A DNA stretch of 64,000 bases from Cordylochernes scorpioides. Lineage: Eukaryota; Arthropoda; Arachnida; Pseudoscorpiones; Chernetidae. The translations under genes and the position numbers were made by a program. The DNA is taken from assembly GCA_030710605.1 (NCBI GenBank), contig CP092879.1, positions 26,307,844-26,371,843 on the forward strand, in the 5' to 3' direction. The notes beneath the pieces are model-generated. The model was not told where the DNA came from. It worked only from the letters and a program-made list of their open reading frames with translations, and ran no database searches. This document shows positions 1 through 13,865 of this stretch, in pieces (within the stretch, counting starts at the first letter, position 1; each line of letters opens with the position of its first letter).

Positions 1-3000
1 ATTCACGGTGATATATGTAAGAATGAGACGGTGGAATACACATCTGAGACGAGAAAGTACTTATATTTTATTGAGAGCAGTAAAAAGATGCCTGAGAAGC
101 GAGTGAGTAAACATGTTTTATTGACAGTGGTACAGATATGCCAGAGACAAGTTATGTGCAAAGGTTTTATTGACAGAAGTACAGAGATACAAGAGAAGAA
201 GGAAAATACACATATTTTATTGACAGAAGTACAGAAATGCCTGAGACGCGGAGGAAAACATATTTTATTGACAGATATACCGAGATGCCAGAGAAGGGTA
301 AGTACACATGTTTTATTGACAGAAGTACTGAGATAACAGAGACGGGGGTGTAAAATTGTTTTATTGACAGAAGTACAAAGATGCCAAAGACGGTGCAGTA
401 CACGAGTTTTTTTTACAGAAGTACAGAGATGCCAGAGACGAGGGAGTACAAATGTTTTATTGACAAAGCTCCAGAGATGCCAAAGACGGGGGAGTTCACA
501 TATTCCATTAGAAGTAGAACAGAGTTGCCAGAGACGCGGGGGAGTACACAAGTTTTATTTAAAGAGGTACAGAGATACCAAAGACGAAGTAGTTGACATA
601 TTTCATTAGTAGTAGAACAGAGTTGCCAGAGACGCGGGGGGAGTACACAAGTTTTATTTAAAGAGGTACAGAGATGCCAAAGACGGGGGAGTTCGCATAT
701 TTCATTAGTTGTGAAACAGAGTTGCCAGAGACGCTGGGGAGTACACAAGTTTTATTAAAAGAGGTACAGAGAGGCCAGAGACGGAGGAGTACACCTCTTT
801 TATTGTCAGAAGTTCAGGGATGACAGAGACACAGGGAAGTAAACATATTTTATTAACAGAAGTACAGAGAGACCAGAGACGAGGGAATACACATTTTTAT
901 AGAGAGAAGTTCAGAGATGCCAGAGACGAGGGAGTACATATATTTTCCTGACAAAAATACAGAGATGCCCGAGACGAAGGAGTACACATGTTATATTAAC
1001 GGAATTACAGAGATACCAGAAACGAAAGAGTACACATGTTTATTGACAGAGGTACAGAGAGACCAATGACGGGAGAGTACAAAAGTTTATTTACAGAAGT
1101 ACAAAGATGCCCGAGTCGGGGGAGTTCACATATTTTATTAGCAGATGTACAAAGTTGCCAGAGACCCGTGGAGTATCTATGTTTTATTTACAGAAGTACA
1201 GAGATGCCCTAGACGGGTGAGTACACATGTTTTATTGGCAGAAGTACACCGATGCGGGGGTCGAGGGAGTTCATATGTTCTATTGACAGAAGTACAGAGA
1301 TGCCAGAGACGCGTGGGAATACACGTGTTTTATTGACAAAAGTACAGATATGCCAGAGACATGGGAGAACAAATATTTTCTTGACAAAAGTACAGAGCTG
1401 CCCGAGATGGAGGAATACATATATTTTATTGAAAGAAGTACAACGATTTCAGACACAGGGGGAATACACGTGGTCAATTGACAAAGGTTCAGAAATGCCA
1501 GAGACGGCGGAGTTGAGATATTTCATTAGTAGAAGAACATAGATGCCAAAGACGTGGGAGGGCACAAAAGTTTCAATGACAGAAATCCAGAAATGCCCGA
1601 GACGGGGGAGTACACATGTTTAATTGACAGAGGTACGGAGATACCAGAGACGTAGGAGTACGCACGTTTTATTGACAGAAGTACTGAGATACCAGAGACG
1701 AGGGAGTACACATGTTTTATTGACAGAAATACTGAGATGACAGAGACGTAGGAGTACACCTCTTTTATTGTCAGAAGTAGAGAGATGACAGTGACGAGGG
1801 TGAGTACACATATTTTATTAACAGAAGTACAAAGTGACCAGAGACGGGGGAGTACACATGTTTTATTGACATAAGTACAGAGATGCCAGAGACGAGGGAG
1901 AACACATGTTTTATTGATAGAAGTACTTAAATGACAGAGACTGGTGAGTACACATGTTTTATAAAGAGAAATACAGAGATGTCAGAGACGAGAGAGTACA
2001 AATATTTTCTAGACAAAAGTACAGAGATGCTCGAGACGGTGGAGTACACATGTTTTATTGAAAGAAGTAGAGAGATACCAGAAACGGGAGAGTACACATG
2101 TTTATTGACAGAAGTACATGGAGACAGAGACGAGGCAGAACACATGTTTTATTGACAGAAGTAGAGAGTTGTCAGAGACACGGGGGAGTACACAGGTTTT
2201 ATTTACAGAAGTACAGAGATGCCCGTGATGGAGAATTGCACAGGTTTTATTGAGAGAAGAACACAGTTAGAAGGGACGAAGAAGTTCATATGTTTTAATG
2301 AAAGCAGTTCAGAGATTCCAGAGACGCAGGGGTGTAAACATGTTAAATTGACAGAATAACAGAGATGCCAGAGATAGGGTTGTCTGAATAATATATTGAC
2401 AGAAGTACAGAGATGCCATAAACGGAAGAGTACTCATTTTTTATTGACAAATGTACAGATATGCCAAAGACGGTTTGAACAAATAATTTATTGACAGAAG
2501 TACAGAGAGACCAGAAATGAGGGAATACACATGTTTTATTGATAGAAGTAAAGAGATGCCAGAGACCGGTGAGTACATCTATTTTTGAGAGAAGTTTAGA
2601 AATACCAGATAGGCGGGGGAGGACACATGTTTTATTAAAAGAAGTACAAAGATGCCAGAGACGGGGGAGCACGCAGGTTTTATTGACATATGTACATATA
2701 TGCCAGGGACGTGGGAGTACACATATTTGGTTGACAAAAGTACAGAGATTCCAGAGACGTGGAGAATACAATTTTTTTATTGACAGCAGTACCGAGATGC
2801 CAGAGTCGCTGGAGAGTACACATGTTTTATTGATAGAAGTACATAAATGCTAGAAACGGGAGTGTACACGTATTTAATTTACAGATGTACAGAATTGCCA
2901 GTGACGCCTGAGAGTACATATATTTTATTGACACCCGTACAGAGATGCCAGAGACGCGGGGTCGTACATATATTTTATTGACAGCCGTTCAGAGATGCCA

Positions 3001-3690
3001 GAGACGCAGGGTAATTCACATTTTGAATTGATAGAAATACAGAGATACCAGAGATTCGCGGTGAAGTATACATGTTTCATGGACAGAGGTACAGAGAGAC
3101 CAAAGCCCCGCGGGAATATAAATGTTTTTTTTTTTTTTTTTTTTTTTGACAGAAGTACAGGTATGCCAGGGATGAGGGAATGTGTAATTTTTTATTGAAA
3201 GAAGCACAGATATACCAGAGAAATGTAGGAGTGCACATGTTTTATCGATAGTAGGATAGAGATGCCAGAGACGCGTAAGAGTACGCATGTTTTATTGACA
3301 GAAGTACAGAGATGCCAGAGATGCCGGATAGTAAACAAGTTTTGTTGACTGATGTACAGAGATGCCAGAGACGAGGGGGAGAACACATGATTTATTGACA
3401 GAAGTATAGAGATGTCAGAGACATGGGGGAGTACACATGTTTGATTAACAGAAGTATAGAGATGTCAGAGACGCCGGGAGTACGCATATTTTATAGAAAG
3501 AAGTACAGAAATGCCAGAGACGCGGGGAGTACACATGTTTTATTGACAGAAGTACACAGAATCCAGAGACACGGGAAAGTAAACATATTTTATTGACAGA
3601 AGTACAGAGATACCAAAAAGACGGGTAAAATCGCATATTTTAACGATAGAAGTACAGAGATGCCAGAGACGCGCGGTTGTGTACAAATAT

Positions 3691-4150
3691 TTTATTGACA
3701 GAAATATTAAGCTGCCAGAGACGCGGGGGAGTACATATATTTTATTGACATTAGTACAGAGATGCCAAAGACGTGGGGAAGCACACATGTTTGAATGAGA
3801 AGTAAAGAAATGCCAGAGACGGGGGAAAATAAAATGAGAATTTAATAGAAGCACATATTTTAATGACAGAAGTACTGAGATTCCATAGACGCGCGATGGA
3901 GTACACATATTTTATTGACAGAAATATTAAGCTGCCAGAGACGCGGGGGAGTACATATATTTTATTGACATTAGTACAGAGATGCCAAAGACGTGGGGAA
4001 GCACACATGTTTGAATGAGAAGTAAAGAAATGCCAGAGACGGGGGGAAATAACATGAGAATTTAACAGAAGCACATATATTCACTGACAGTAATACTGAG
4101 ATTTCCTAGACGTGCGGAGGAGTACACATATTTTATTGACAGAAATATTA
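3691..4150 (+). repeat. Local higher-order repeat, about 220 bp
   Basis: The unusual monomer sequence GAAATATTAAGCTGCC occurs at 3,702 and 3,922, with a variant at 4,142, so spacing is 220-221 bp. Between them the same ordered set of odd monomers recurs, including a shortened one (GAATGAGAAGTAAAGAAATG) and one reading GAGAATTTAA. This is a block of four to five monomers amplified together, typical of unequal exchange. Confidence 0.8.
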
Positions 4151-7100
4151 AGAATTGCCAGTGACGCGGGAAAGTACACATATTATATTAACCTGTATAC
4201 AGAGATGCCAGAGACGTGCGGTTGGGAACGAATATTTAATTGACACAAGAACAGAAATGCCAGAGACGGGGACAGTACACACATATTATTAACAGAAATA
4301 CAGAAATTCCAGAGACGCGGGGAGTAAAGATATGTTATTGACAGTGGTACAATGTTTTTATTCAAAGAAGTACAGAGATAACAGAGACGAGAGGAAATTC
4401 ACATGCTTTAATAACAGAAGTACAGAGATGCCTGAGATGAGCACGAGTACAGATGTTTTATTACCAGTAGTAACGAGTGCCAGAGAGACGCGCGGGAGAC
4501 AACACATATAATATTGTAAGAAGTACAGAGATACCAGAGACGGGGTATTTCACATATTTTATTGACAGAAGTACATAGATAATAGAAACTAGGAGTACAC
4601 ATATATTAATAAGAGAAGTATACAGATGCCAGAGACGAGCAGTACACATTTTTTATTGAGAGAAGTAAATAGATTCCAGAGACGGAGAGCGTACATATAT
4701 TTTATAGACCGAGTAGAGAAATTCCAGAGACGGGGGAGTTCAGATATTTCATTAGTAGAAGAACAGAGATGCCAGAGACGCGGAAGGGCACACAAGTTAT
4801 ATTGACAGATATTCACAAATGCCCGAGACGTGGGAGTACATACGTTTTATTACCAGAAGTACTGAGATGCCAGAGACGGGGGAGAACACATGTTTTATTG
4901 AAAGAAGTACAGAGAGATCAGAGAAGGGGGACTACACATGTTTTATTGACAGAAGTACAGAGATGCCAGAAACAAGGGAGAACACATGTTTTATTGATAG
5001 AAGTACAAAAATGACAGAGACTGGTGAGTACACATGTTTTATAGAGAGAAGTACAAAGATGCCAAAGACGAGGGAGTACAAATATTTTCTTGACAAAAAA
5101 AACAGAGATGCCCTAAACGGGGGAGTACACATGTTTATTGAAAGAAGTATAGAGAGACCAGAGGCGGGAGAGTACAATTTTTTATTAACAGAAGTACAGA
5201 GATGCCAGAGACGAGGGAGAACATATATTGACAGAAGAACACAGATGGAATGACCGAGGAAGTTCATATGTTTTAATGACAGCAGTACAGACATTCAAGA
5301 GACGCAGGGGTGTACAAATGTTTAATTGAAAGAAGTACAGAGATGCCAGAGAAGGGTTGTACACATGTTTTATTGAAAGATGTACATAGATACCAGGGAC
5401 GAGGGAGTACACATATTTTGTTGACAAAAGTACAGAGATCCCAGAGACGGAGAGAATACACATTTTTTATTGACAGCAATACCGAGATGCCAGAGACGAT
5501 GGAGCGTATACATGTTTGAGAGATGCCAAAGACGTGAGGAAGTAGAAATGGTATTTTGACAGAAATACAGATATGACATAGACGAGGGGGAATACACATT
5601 TTTATTGACAGAAGTACAGAGAAGCCAGAGACACAGGCGAATTCATATTTTGAATTGACAGATATACAGAGATACCAAAGACTCGCTTTATTAACAGAAG
5701 TAAAAAGACACCAAAGGCGGGAAAAGTACAAATGTTTCATCTATAGTAGGATAGAGATGGCAGAGACGCGGGATAGTAAACATGTTTTATTGACTGAGGT
5801 ACAGAGATTCCAAAGACGAGGGGAAGTACACATGTTTTATTGACAGATGTATAGAGATGTTAAGACGCGTTGGAGTACAAATATTTAATTAACAGGAGTA
5901 CAGAGATGCCAGAGACGCGGGGGAATACACATGTTTTATTGACATAAGTACAGAGATGCCAGAGAGACTGTGGAGTAAACATGTTTTATTAACTAAGGTA
6001 CAGAGATGCCAGAGACTCGGGTGAGTACACATGTTTTATTGACAAAAATACAGAGATGCCAGCGACGCGGGGGAGTACACATGTTTTATTGACAGAAGTA
6101 CAGAGATATCAAAGACGAGCGGTACGTACATATATTTATTTCACCTAAATACAGAGATGCCAGAGACACGGGAAAATACCCATGTTTAAATAAAGGAAGT
6201 ACAGAAATGCCAGAAGACGGGGGAATAACATATATTTAATTGACAGAGGTACAGATATTTCTGAGACGGTGGAAGTACACATTTATAATTGAAAGAAGTA
6301 CTGAGATATGAGACGAGCGGGAGTACACATATTTAATAGACAGAAGTAAAGTGATGCCAGAGACACCCAGTGTATCACTTATATTATATTTACAGAAGTA
6401 CAGAGATGCCAGAGACACCGGGAAAAACAAATGTTTTATTGACAGAAGTACAGAGATCCCAAAGACGCATAGGAGTACACATGTTTTTTTGAAAGAAATA
6501 CAGGTATGCCAGAGACGGGAAAGTATACATGTTTTATTGAAAGAAGAACAGAGATGCCAGAGACGCGGGGGAGTAAACATATTTTATTGACAGAAGTACA
6601 GAGATACCAAAGACGCGGGGAAAAAAACGTATATTTTTGATAGAAGTACAGAGTTGCCAGAGACGCGCGGTTGTGTACAAATATTTTATAGACAGAAGTA
6701 AAGATATATCTCAGAGACGCGGGGGAGAAAACAAATTTTATTGACATAAGTACAGAGATTCCGGAGACGCTCGGTTGTAAACAAATATTTTAATAACAGA
6801 ACTACAGAGATGCCAAGACGTAAGGAATTACACATGTTTTATTGAGATAAGTACAAAAATGCCAGAAACGGGGGAAAAAAATGGTATTTTGACAGAAACA
6901 TAGAGATGCCAGACACGCTGGAAGTTCACATATTTTCCATAAAGAATTACAGAGCTGCTAGTGACGCGTGGTGGAGAACACATATTTCATTGACAGAAAA
7001 AGTAAGATGCCACAGACGCAGGGGAGTATAATATTTTTTTGACATAAGTACAGAGATGCCAGAGACGCGCGGTTGAGAACGAATATTTTATTGACAGAAG

Positions 7101-10100
7101 TACAGAAATGCCAGATACGCGGGGAGTAAACATATATTTTTGACAATGGTACAGGAATGCAAAATACGGTGAGAAGTATACATGTTTTTATTTACAGAAG
7201 TATAGAGAGATGACAGAACGGCGTGGTGGAATACACATGTTTTTATAACAGAAGTACTGAAATGCCAGATACGCAAGGGCAATACATATTTTATTGACAA
7301 AAATACAGAGATGCCAGAGACGCGTGGTGGAATACATATATTTACAGAAGTACAGAAATGCCAGTAACAAGGAGAAGGTACACATGTTTCATTGATAGAT
7401 AAGCAGAAATGCCAGACCTAGATAATACTCATGTTTTTTTGACTGAGGTACAGTAATGCCAGAATCAGGGGAGTTAACATATTTTATTGACAGAAGTACA
7501 GAGGTTCCAGAGACGGGGGAGTACACATGTGTTATTGAAAAAGATTCAGGAATGCCAGAGACGAGGAAGTACACATGTTTAATTGAATGAGCTACAGAAA
7601 TGACATAGACGGGGGGAAAGTATACATATTATATTGTAAGAAGTACAGAGATTCAGAGACACTAGGAAAGTACACAGGTTTCATTGACAGATAAACCGAA
7701 ATACCAGAGACGAGTAAGTACTCATGTTTAACTGGCAGAAGTAGAGAGATGTCATGACAGATATACAGAGATGCCAGAGACGAGGAATACAAATATTTAT
7801 TGAAAGATGTACAGAGATACCAGACGCGGGGCGTAGACCTATTTTATTGACAAAGATTCAGATATTCCAGAGACGAGGAAGTACAAATGATTAATTGACA
7901 GACGTACAGAGGCGCCAGAATCGGAGGGGGGGAGGACACATCTTTTATTGAAAGAAGTACAGAGATACCAGAAACAGGGGAAGTATACATATTTTATTCA
8001 AAGAGGCACAGAGATGCTAGAGACGAGGGGAATTAACATGCTTTATTGAAAGAAGTTTAGAGATGCCAGAAGACGAGGGGAAGTATCTATTTTCATTGAC
8101 CCAAGTACAGATATGCCTGAGACGCTGTGAAATACACATATTTTATTGACAGAGATACAGAGATGCCAGAAACGGGGTAATACATATATTTCTTTGTCAT
8201 ATGTTCAGAGATGCCAGAGACGCTGAAGGTACACATATTTTACTAACAGAAGTAAAAGATGCTAGAGACGCGCGGTGGTGTACATATATTTTATGACAGG
8301 AATACTAAGATGCCAGAAACGCGGGGAAAAACATGGAATTTTGACAGAAGTACAAAGATGCCAGACACACTCAAGGTACACCTATTTATTGGCATAAGTA
8401 GAGAGATTTCAGAGACTCACGGTTGTGAACGAATTTTTTATTTACAGAAGTACAGAGATGCGAGGAAGGTAAGGGCCAATACATATTTTATTGACAGAAA
8501 TACTTATATACCTGAGAAGCGTGGTGGAATACACATATTTACAGTAGTACAGAGATGCCAGTAACACGGGGAAGGTACAAATTTACCACTGAAGGATAAA
8601 CAGAAATTCCAGAGACGAGGTAGTACTCATGTTGAATTGGCTGAGGTACAGTGATGCCAGAGAATCGCAGGTTATACGCATATTTTATTGACCGAAGTAC
8701 AGAGATACCATATAAGAGGGAAGTTTACATATTTTATTCACAGAGGTACAGAAATGCCAGAGACGCGCGGAGGAGTACACATGTTTCAATGACAGAAATA
8801 CACGGATACCAGAAACGGGGGAGGAGTATACAATTTTTATTGACCGTAGAACAGAGATGCCAGAGACGGGGGAGAAGAGATGTTTCATTGACAAAGGAAC
8901 AGAGATGCTCGAGAAAGAAGGAGTATTCATATTTTATTGACAAATATTTAGAGATGCCAGAGACGCAGGGGAGTACATATATTTCATTGACAGCTGTATA
9001 GAGACGCCAGAGACAAGGTAGTACACATATTTCATTGAAAAAAGTACAGAGATGCGCGTGGGAGCACACATATTATATTGAGAGAAGTATAGAGATGCCA
9101 GAGACGCGCGTTGGAGTACACATTTTGTAGAAAGAAGTACAGAGAGACCAAAGACGAGGGGAAGTATACATATTTGATTCACTGAAATACAGATATGCCA
9201 GGGACGAAGTAGTTCACATATTTTATTGACAGAAGTAAATAGATTCCAGAGACGGGGAGATTACACCTATTTTATTGACAGAAGTACAAAGATTCCAGAG
9301 ACGGGAGAAGTACACATATTTAATTGACAGAAGTACATAAATGCCAGAGATGGGGAGAGTGCACAGGTTTTTTAAACAGAATAACAGAAATTCCAGTGAC
9401 CCATGAAGTATACATATTTATACAGAGACGCGTGATCGAATGTGCATATTATATTGACTGAGGTACAAAGATGGCAAAGACGAGAGTGAAAACAAATGTT
9501 TTATTGACAGAAGTACAGAGATGCTAGAGATGCGGGAAGTACACATATTATATTGAAAAAAGTACAGATATGCCAGAGACGGGGTGAGTACACATATTTT
9601 ATTCACCGGAATACAGAGATGCCAAAGATGGGAGGAGTACCCCTGTTTTATTGACAAAGATTCAGAAATGCCAGTGACGAGGGGGTACACATGATTAATT
9701 GACAGAGGTACAGAGACATCAGAGAAGGGGGGAATACACATGTTTTAATGACCGAAGTACAGAATTCTCGAGACGCGCGAGGGAGTACACATATTATATT
9801 GAAAGAAGTACAGAGATACCAGAGACAGAGGGAGTACACATATTTTATTCAAGAGGTACAGAGATGCTAGAGACGAGAGGAAATAACATGATTTATAGAA
9901 AGAAGTACAGAGATGCCAGAGGACGGGGGGGAAGTATCTGTATTTTATTGACAGAAGTACAAAGATTCTAGAGACGCAGCGGGGTATACATATTTTATTA
10001 ACAGAGGTACAGAGTTGCCAGAGACGCGAAGGAGTACACATATTTTATTAACAGAAGTAAAGAGATGCCATGGACGGGAGAAAGTACACATATTTTAATG

Positions 10101-10699
10101 AAAGAAGTACAGAGATGCCAGAGAAGCGGGGGGTACACATATTTTATTGACAGAAGTGAAGAGTCGCCAGGGACGGTGAAAAATAACATGCTTTATTAAA
10201 AGAGGTACAGAGATTAAAGAGACGCGCGGAGGAGTACACATATTATATTGGAAGAAATACATAGATGCCAGAGACATTAGGAAAGTATACATGTTTCATT
10301 GAAAATATGCCAAAATACCAGAGATGAGGTGTAGTACTTATTTTTATTTGGCATAGATACAGAAATGCCAGAGACGGGGGGAGGGGAAAGAGGTAATACA
10401 CTGGTATTATTGACAGAAGTACAAAGATTCCAGAGACTGGCAGGGAAGTTCAAATATTGTATTCACAGAAGTATAGAAATGCCTGAGACTGGATAGTACA
10501 CATGTTTTTAACAGAAGTGCAGAGATGCCAGTGACGCGGGAGGTATACATATTTTATTGAGAGTGGTACAGAAATGCCAGAGACGGGAGGGAGTATACAT
10601 ATTTTTATTGACAGAAAAACATAGATATCTGAGACGCGAGGTGGAATATACATATTATATTGATAGAGGTACAGAGAAGGCAGAGAAGAGAGTAAATAC

Positions 10700-11113
10700 C
10701 CAAGTTTTATTAACAGAAGTACAGAGATGCCAGAGACAGGGAGGAACACATATTTCATTGAAAAAGGTACTGAGATTCCAGAGTTGGGGGAGTACACATA
10801 TTTTATTCACAGAGGTACAGAGATGCCGAAGACAGGGAGAGTACACATATTTTATTAACAGAATTACAGAGATGCCAGAGATGGGGGGTGTACACATGTT
10901 CTATTGACAGAAGTACAAAGATGCCAGAGACAGGGAGGAACACATATTTCATTGAAAAAGGTACTGAGATTCCAGAGTTGGGGGAGTACACATATTTTAT
11001 TCACAGAGGTACAGAGATGCCGAAGACAGGGAGAGTACACATATTTTATTAACAGAATTACAGAGATGCCAGAGAGGGGGGGTGTACACATGTTCTATTG
11101 ACAGAAGTACAGA
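10700..11113 (+). repeat. Tandem duplication of a 194-bp, four-monomer block
   Basis: The segment holding CAGGGAGGAACACATATTTC at about 10,737 repeats at about 10,931 with almost no change over four monomers. It is the cleanest local duplication in block 1, far more similar than neighbouring monomers are to one another, so it is recent. Confidence 0.85.
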
Positions 11114-13865
11114 GATGCCAGAGACAAGGGGAGTACACATGTTTTATTGAAAAAAGTACAGAGATGCCATAGACGGGTGGAGTACACATGTTTTATTGAC
11201 AGAGGTACAGAGATGCTAAAGACGGGTGGGGGGGGGGGTGAGTAAACATGTTTTATTGACAGAAGTACTAAGATGCCAGAGACGGGGGAGTACACTTATT
11301 TTATTCACCGAGTTACAGAGATTCCAGAGATGGGGGAGTACACATGTTTTATTTACAAAGATTCAGAAATGCAAGAGACGAGGTAATACACATAATTAAT
11401 AGACAGAGGTACAGACATGCCAGAGACGGGGAGGGGGAGTAAACATGTTTTTTTACCGAAGTACAGAGATCCAGAGACGCGCGAAGGATTACACATATTA
11501 CATTGAAAGAAGTACATATACTAGAGAAAGGGGGAGTACACATAACTTATTCAAAGAGGTATAGCGATGCCAATGACGGGGAGAATACACAAATTTTATT
11601 GACAAAATTACTGAGATACCAGATATGGGGGGAGTACACATGTTTTATTGACAGAGATGCCAGAGACGGGGGGAGTACACATATTCTATTGATAGCGGTA
11701 CAGAGATGCCAGAGACGGGGGGAGTACAAATATTTTATTGACAGAGGTACAGAGATGCCAGAGACGGGGGGAGTACAAATATTTTATTGGCAGAGGTAGA
11801 GAGATGCCAGAGATGGGGGGAGTACACATGTTTTATTCACAGAGGTACAGAGATGCCAGAAACGTGGGGAGTACACATATTTTATTCAAAGAGGTTCAGA
11901 TATGCTAGAGACAAGGGGAAACAACATGCCTTTTTGATGAAGTACTGGGGGAAGTATCTGTATTTTATTGACAGAAATACAGAGATGCTAGAGACGCAGC
12001 GGGGTATACATATTTTATTGACAAAGGAACAGAGATGCCAGAAACAGGAGGAATAAACATATTTTATTGACAGAAGTAAAGAGATGCCAGGGTCGGGGGG
12101 AGTAGATATATTTTATTCGCAAAAGTACAGAGATGCCAGAGACACGAGAAATATCCCATATTTCATTGACAGAAGTTCGGAAACTCCAGAGACGGGCGGG
12201 GAAGTTCACATATAAGTTCGAAAGAAGAACAGAGATGCTAGAGACGCGGGTTAAATGCACATTTTATTGACAGAAGAACAGAGAGACCAGAGAAGGGATG
12301 AAATATACATATTCGATACACAGCAGTACGAAAATGCCAGAGACGGGGGTAATAGTCACGTTTTATTAAAAGAAGTCAGATATACCAGAGACGCAGGGAG
12401 TAAACATGTTTTATTGACAGTGGTACAGAAATGCCAGAGAGGCAGTAGACTATACATATTCTATTGAAAAACGTAAAGAGATGCCAGAGACAGAGGGTAG
12501 TACACATGTTTTATTAAATAAGTACAGAGATGTCAGAATGGGTGAGAGTAAACATATATTATTCACAGAGGTTTAGAGATGCCAAAGACCCGCAGAAGAT
12601 CACACATGTTTTGATGACAGTAGTACAGATTGCCAGAGAGGCGTGGGGGGGTACACATATTATATTGCAGGAAGTACAGAGATTATAGAGACACGAGGAG
12701 GTACGTATGTTTTATGTACAGATAAACCAAAATGCCAGAAACGAGGTAGTACTCATGTTTAATTGACAGAGGTACAGAGATGCCAGAGACGGGGGGGGAG
12801 TACACATGTTTTATTGACAGAAATACAAAGATGCCAGAGACTCGCGGGGGATTTAAAATATTGTATTGACAGAAGTACAGAAATTCCAGAGGCGCATGAT
12901 CGAAAATACATTAGATATTGACAGAAGTACAGAGATGACAGAGACGCGGGGAGTACACATATTATATTGAAAAAAGTACAGAGATGCCAGAGACTGGGGG
13001 AGTACACATGTTTTTTTGACAAAGATTCAGAAATGCTAGAGACGAGGGAGTACACAGAGACGGGGATGGGGAGTATACATGTTTTATTGACCGAAGTACA
13101 GAGTGCCAAAAACGCGCGAAGGATTACACATATTATATTGAAAGAAGTACAGAGATACTAGAGACAGGGGGAGCACACATATTTTATTCAAAGAAGTACA
13201 GACATGGTAGAGATGAGGGGAACTAACATGCTTTATAAAAGAAGTACAGAGATGCCAGAGGACGGGGGGGAAGTATCTGTATTTTATTGTCAGAAGTACA
13301 AAGATGCTAGAGACACAGAGGGGTATACATATTTTATTGACATAGGTACAGAGTTGCCAGAGAGACGGGGAGTACTCATATTTCATTGAGGGAAGTAAAG
13401 AAATGCTATAAACGCGTGGTGGAGTACACACGTTTTATTGACAGAAGTGCAGAGTTGCCTGAGACGGGGGGGCAGTACTTATATTCTATTTACAGAAGTA
13501 CAGAGATGCCAGGGACGGGTGGGCAGTACATTTATTTCCTCGAAAGAAGTACAGAGATACTAGAGACAGAGTGAGTTCGCATATTTTATAGACAGAGTTA
13601 CAGAGATGCCAGAGACGGTCGGCAGTACATATATTTGATTGGCAGAAGTACAGAGATGCTAGAGACGCGCGGTGGTCTGCACATCTCTCATTGACAGAGG
13701 TACATAGATTTCAGAGGCCAAGAAGTTCAAATGTTTTGTTGAAGGAATACAATACACATGTTTTAGTAACTTAGGTACATAGTTGCCTGCAGGCAATAGA
13801 GTATACAGGTTTCGTTGGCGGAGCTACAAGGATGCCACAGACTGTGGAATAAAAATGTTTTTTGG

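Larger units (their letters stand above)
1..13865 (+). repeat. 48-bp minisatellite array, block 1
   Basis: Roughly 280 diverged tandem monomers of about 48 bp (46-52 bp seen). The conserved core is TTTTATTGACAGAAGTACAG, then AGATGCCAGAGACG, a length-variable G-rich linker, and GTACACATG. Most length change is in the G run. Because 48 is divisible by three, long but meaningless reading frames appear on both strands. Monomers decay after about 13,700 and the last recognisable pieces end near 13,865. The first 160 bp match the starts of the arrays at 20.5 and 46.87 kb, so the window opens at an array edge. I see no coding function. Confidence 0.95.

Noticed and set aside
1-13865. CRISPR-like repeat array
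   Set aside because: Repeats are contiguous 48-bp monomers with no unique spacers, and the sequence context is eukaryotic.
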